A DNA stretch of 16,927 bases. It comes from Pseudorhodobacter antarcticus (GTDB taxonomy: Bacteria > Pseudomonadota > Alphaproteobacteria > Rhodobacterales > Rhodobacteraceae). The notes beneath the pieces were generated by a model that had not been told where the DNA came from, made no database searches, and was given only the letters and a program-made list of their open reading frames with translations. The position numbers and the translations under genes are program-made. Of the stretch, positions 15,133 through 16,927 are shown piece after piece. The stretch lies in the NCBI GenBank assembly GCA_945897655.1, contig CAMDHB010000031.1:1-16927 (forward strand). The letters run 5' to 3'. Within the stretch, counting starts at the first letter, position 1. Each line of letters opens with the position of its first letter.

Positions 15133-16927
15133 TGCCAGCGCGCGGCAGGTCCGCGCCTCGGACCCCAATGCATCCACTTGGCTTTCGGCCAATGCTGGGT
15201 CGGGCAAGACGCGGGTTTTGACCGACCGCGTGGCGCGGCTTTTGTTGCAGGATGTCGAACCGCAGCGGATTTTGTGCCTGACCTATACCAAATCCGCCGC
15301 GTCCGAGATGCAGAACCGGCTGTTCAAGACCCTTGGTGCCTGGGCGATGATGCCGGTGCCCGATTTGCGCGATGCCCTGGCCGATTTGGGCGAGGCGCGT
15401 TTGGACCACGACCATCTGGCCCGCGCCCGCCGTCTGTTTGCGCGGGCGATTGAAACGCCGGGGGGGTTGCGGATCCAGACGATCCACAGCTTTTGCGCCA
15501 CCTTGCTGCGGCGTTTCCCGCTGGAGGCGGGTGTATCCCCCCGCTTTGCCGAGTTGGACGACCGTTCGGCGCGTCTGGTGCGGCAGCAGATCGTCGAGGA
15601 GATGGCTGACGGTCTGGCCCGTGACGTAGTGGCGGGCGTTGCGCGCGAATTCTCGGGTGCCGATTTCAGGACCCTGGTCGAGCAGATTGTCGGAAAAAGA
15701 GCCAGTTTTGGGCAGAACAGAGACGAAATTGACGATTTTGATGCCGCGCAGGATGCGCTGTTGCGGGATGTCTTTCTGGGGGATGAGGCGGATTGGCTGG
15801 CGCCGGTTCTAACCCTGATGGCCCAAGGCAGGGTGACGGATCAGAAAGTTGGCCTCGTGCTGGCCGCGCAGAATATGGCCGCGCCGGATCTGGAGACTTT
15901 GGTGGCGCTGGAGGATGTGCTGCTGTACGGATCAACGGCGGCGGCACCCTATGGCGCAAAGATCGGACGGATTCCGACCAGAGACTGCGCCAAGACGCTT
16001 GGCCCCCTTCTGCCCCGGATGGAGGGGTTCATGCGCCGGGTCGAGGCGGCGCGGCCCCGGCGGTTGGACCTGCTGGCCGCGCGCAAGACGGCCGCGCTGA
16101 ACGCCTTTGCCGGGGTGTTTTTGCCGCGGTACGAGGATCGCAAGGCGCGGCATGGCTGGCTGGATTTCGATGACCTGATCTTCCGCGCGACGGCCCTGTT
16201 GACCGACCCATCGGTGGCGGCGTGGGTTCTGTACCGGTTGGACGGCGGGATTGACCATGTTCTGGTGGACGAGGCGCAAGATACCAGTCCGGGGCAATGG
16301 CGCGTGATCGAACTGCTGACGGCGGAGTTTGCGGCGGGGCAAAGTGCCCGCGACGTGCCGCGCACGGTGTTCGTGGTGGGCGATCAGAAGCAGTCGATCT
16401 ATTCCTTTCAAGGGGCTGATGTCGCGGCATTCGAGGAAAAGCATGCGGTGTTCCGGACCCGCATCACAGAGTCTAATCAGCCATTTCAGAGCCTGAAGCT
16501 GGAGCATTCCTTTCGGTCTTCGCCAGCTATCCTTTCCTTTGTGGATGCGGCGCTGAGGGACCGGGATGCGGCGGCGTTGGGGGCCGAGATTTCGCATATC
16601 GCCTTCAAGGACCGTCTGCCGGGGCGTGTGGATTTGTGGCAGGTGATCGAGACGGTCAAGGACCCGGTGGACCAAAAGTTCGAGGACCCGGTGGACCTGA
16701 TCGCGGACACCCATCATGTCGCCCAACTGGCCGAGAGGGTGGCGGATAAGATTGCGCAGATGATTGCGGGCGGCACGGCGATTGTCACAAAGGACGGCCC
16801 GCGTGCGGTTCACGCGGGGGATTTCCTGATCCTTGTGCAAAGCCGGTCGCCGCTGTTCACCGAAATCATCCGGGCCTGCAAGAAGCGGGGTCTGCCGATT
16901 GCGGGGGCCGACCGGCTGAAACTGGGC
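15119..16927 (+). CDS. addA: Double-strand break repair helicase AddA (partial, runs off the right edge)
   Basis: The first 603 codons of the UvrD/Rep-type superfamily 1 helicase-nuclease subunit AddA, usually about 1,100-1,150 residues, so roughly half is present. Helicase motifs in order: Walker A NAGSGKTR (N25 to R32), Ia CLTYTKSAASEMQNRL, TIHSFCATLLRRFP, Walker B VDEAQDTSPGQW (D384-E385), III FVVGDQKQSIYSFQGAD and IV KLEHSFRSSPAIL. The C-terminal nuclease domain lies beyond the window. Start is the ATG at 15119 (second in-frame ATG at 15125), within the last bases of addB, with a GGGTGGGG stretch about eight bases upstream. The 14-base overlap suggests coupled translation, in line with the AddA-AddB heterodimer. 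Identity is secure. Confidence 0.96.
   Translation, partial: MAMDDASARQVRASDPNASTWLSANAGSGKTRVLTDRVARLLLQDVEPQRILCLTYTKSAASEMQNRLFKTLGAWAMMPVPDLRDALADLGEARLDHDHLARARRLFARAIETPGGLRIQTIHSFCATLLRRFPLEAGVSPRFAELDDRSARLVRQQIVEEMADGLARDVVAGVAREFSGADFRTLVEQIVGKRASFGQNRDEIDDFDAAQDALLRDVFLGDEADWLAPVLTLMAQGRVTDQKVGLVLAAQNMAAPDLETLVALEDVLLYGSTAAAPYGAKIGRIPTRDCAKTLGPLLPRMEGFMRRVEAARPRRLDLLAARKTAALNAFAGVFLPRYEDRKARHGWLDFDDLIFRATALLTDPSVAAWVLYRLDGGIDHVLVDEAQDTSPGQWRVIELLTAEFAAGQSARDVPRTVFVVGDQKQSIYSFQGADVAAFEEKHAVFRTRITESNQPFQSLKLEHSFRSSPAILSFVDAALRDRDAAALGAEISHIAFKDRLPGRVDLWQVIETVKDPVDQKFEDPVDLIADTHHVAQLAERVADKIAQMIAGGTAIVTKDGPRAVHAGDFLILVQSRSPLFTEIIRACKKRGLPIAGADRLKLG

Overview
The window is a gene-dense, GC-rich stretch of an alphaproteobacterial chromosome, almost certainly from the Rhodobacteraceae/Roseobacter group. 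The strongest evidence is the divergent regB / senC-regA-hvrA redox-regulatory cluster, next to a LysR regulator that resembles HvrB and close to ahcY. I recall a similar neighbourhood from Rhodobacter capsulatus. A DivL-type PAS protein without a kinase domain, followed by a TsaE-phosphotransferase fusion, murU and addB-addA, also fits this group. No photosynthesis structural genes are visible, so the lifestyle (phototrophic or not) cannot be decided here. No rRNA, tRNA, CRISPR array, insertion sequence or prophage gene was seen, and no intergenic gap exceeds about 140 bases.

Region 1 (1-4190): the minus-strand ahcY (S-adenosylhomocysteine hydrolase) runs off the left edge. Divergent from it is a tightly coupled plus-strand operon: a KtrB/TrkH-type potassium channel subunit, its KtrA/TrkA-type RCK regulator (probable TTG start) and an HD-domain phosphohydrolase. 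A 57-residue minus-strand gene ends one base from the HD gene. Its probable terminator lies inside the 3' end of the HD gene.

Region 2 (4278-8272): a LysR-type regulator (HvrB candidate) converges on hvrA and shares with it a perfect 12-bp hairpin terminator. The minus-strand operon senC-regA-hvrA encodes a Sco1-type copper/redox protein, the RegA response regulator and an H-NS-like protein. It diverges from regB, the redox- and quinone-sensing kinase for RegA. Together they form the RegBA system, which in relatives controls photosynthesis, carbon and nitrogen fixation and respiratory oxidases.

Region 3 (8347-16927): a perfect CtrA-type box (TTAA-N7-TTAA) lies upstream of a membrane-anchored multi-PAS protein that looks like the Rhodobacterales form of DivL. 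The genes that follow are close or overlapping: a fused TsaE (tRNA t6A ATPase)/AmgK-like sugar kinase, MurU (cell-wall recycling nucleotidyltransferase), AddB and AddA (double-strand-break helicase-nuclease; AddA runs off the right edge). If one promoter serves the run, the CtrA phosphorelay could influence cell-wall recycling and recombination repair as well as its own upstream control.

No clearly new system was found. The most useful leads are the CtrA box at divL, the embedded antisense terminator with its small gene, and a 13-bp T-N11-A palindrome in front of ahcY that could be the HvrB operator.
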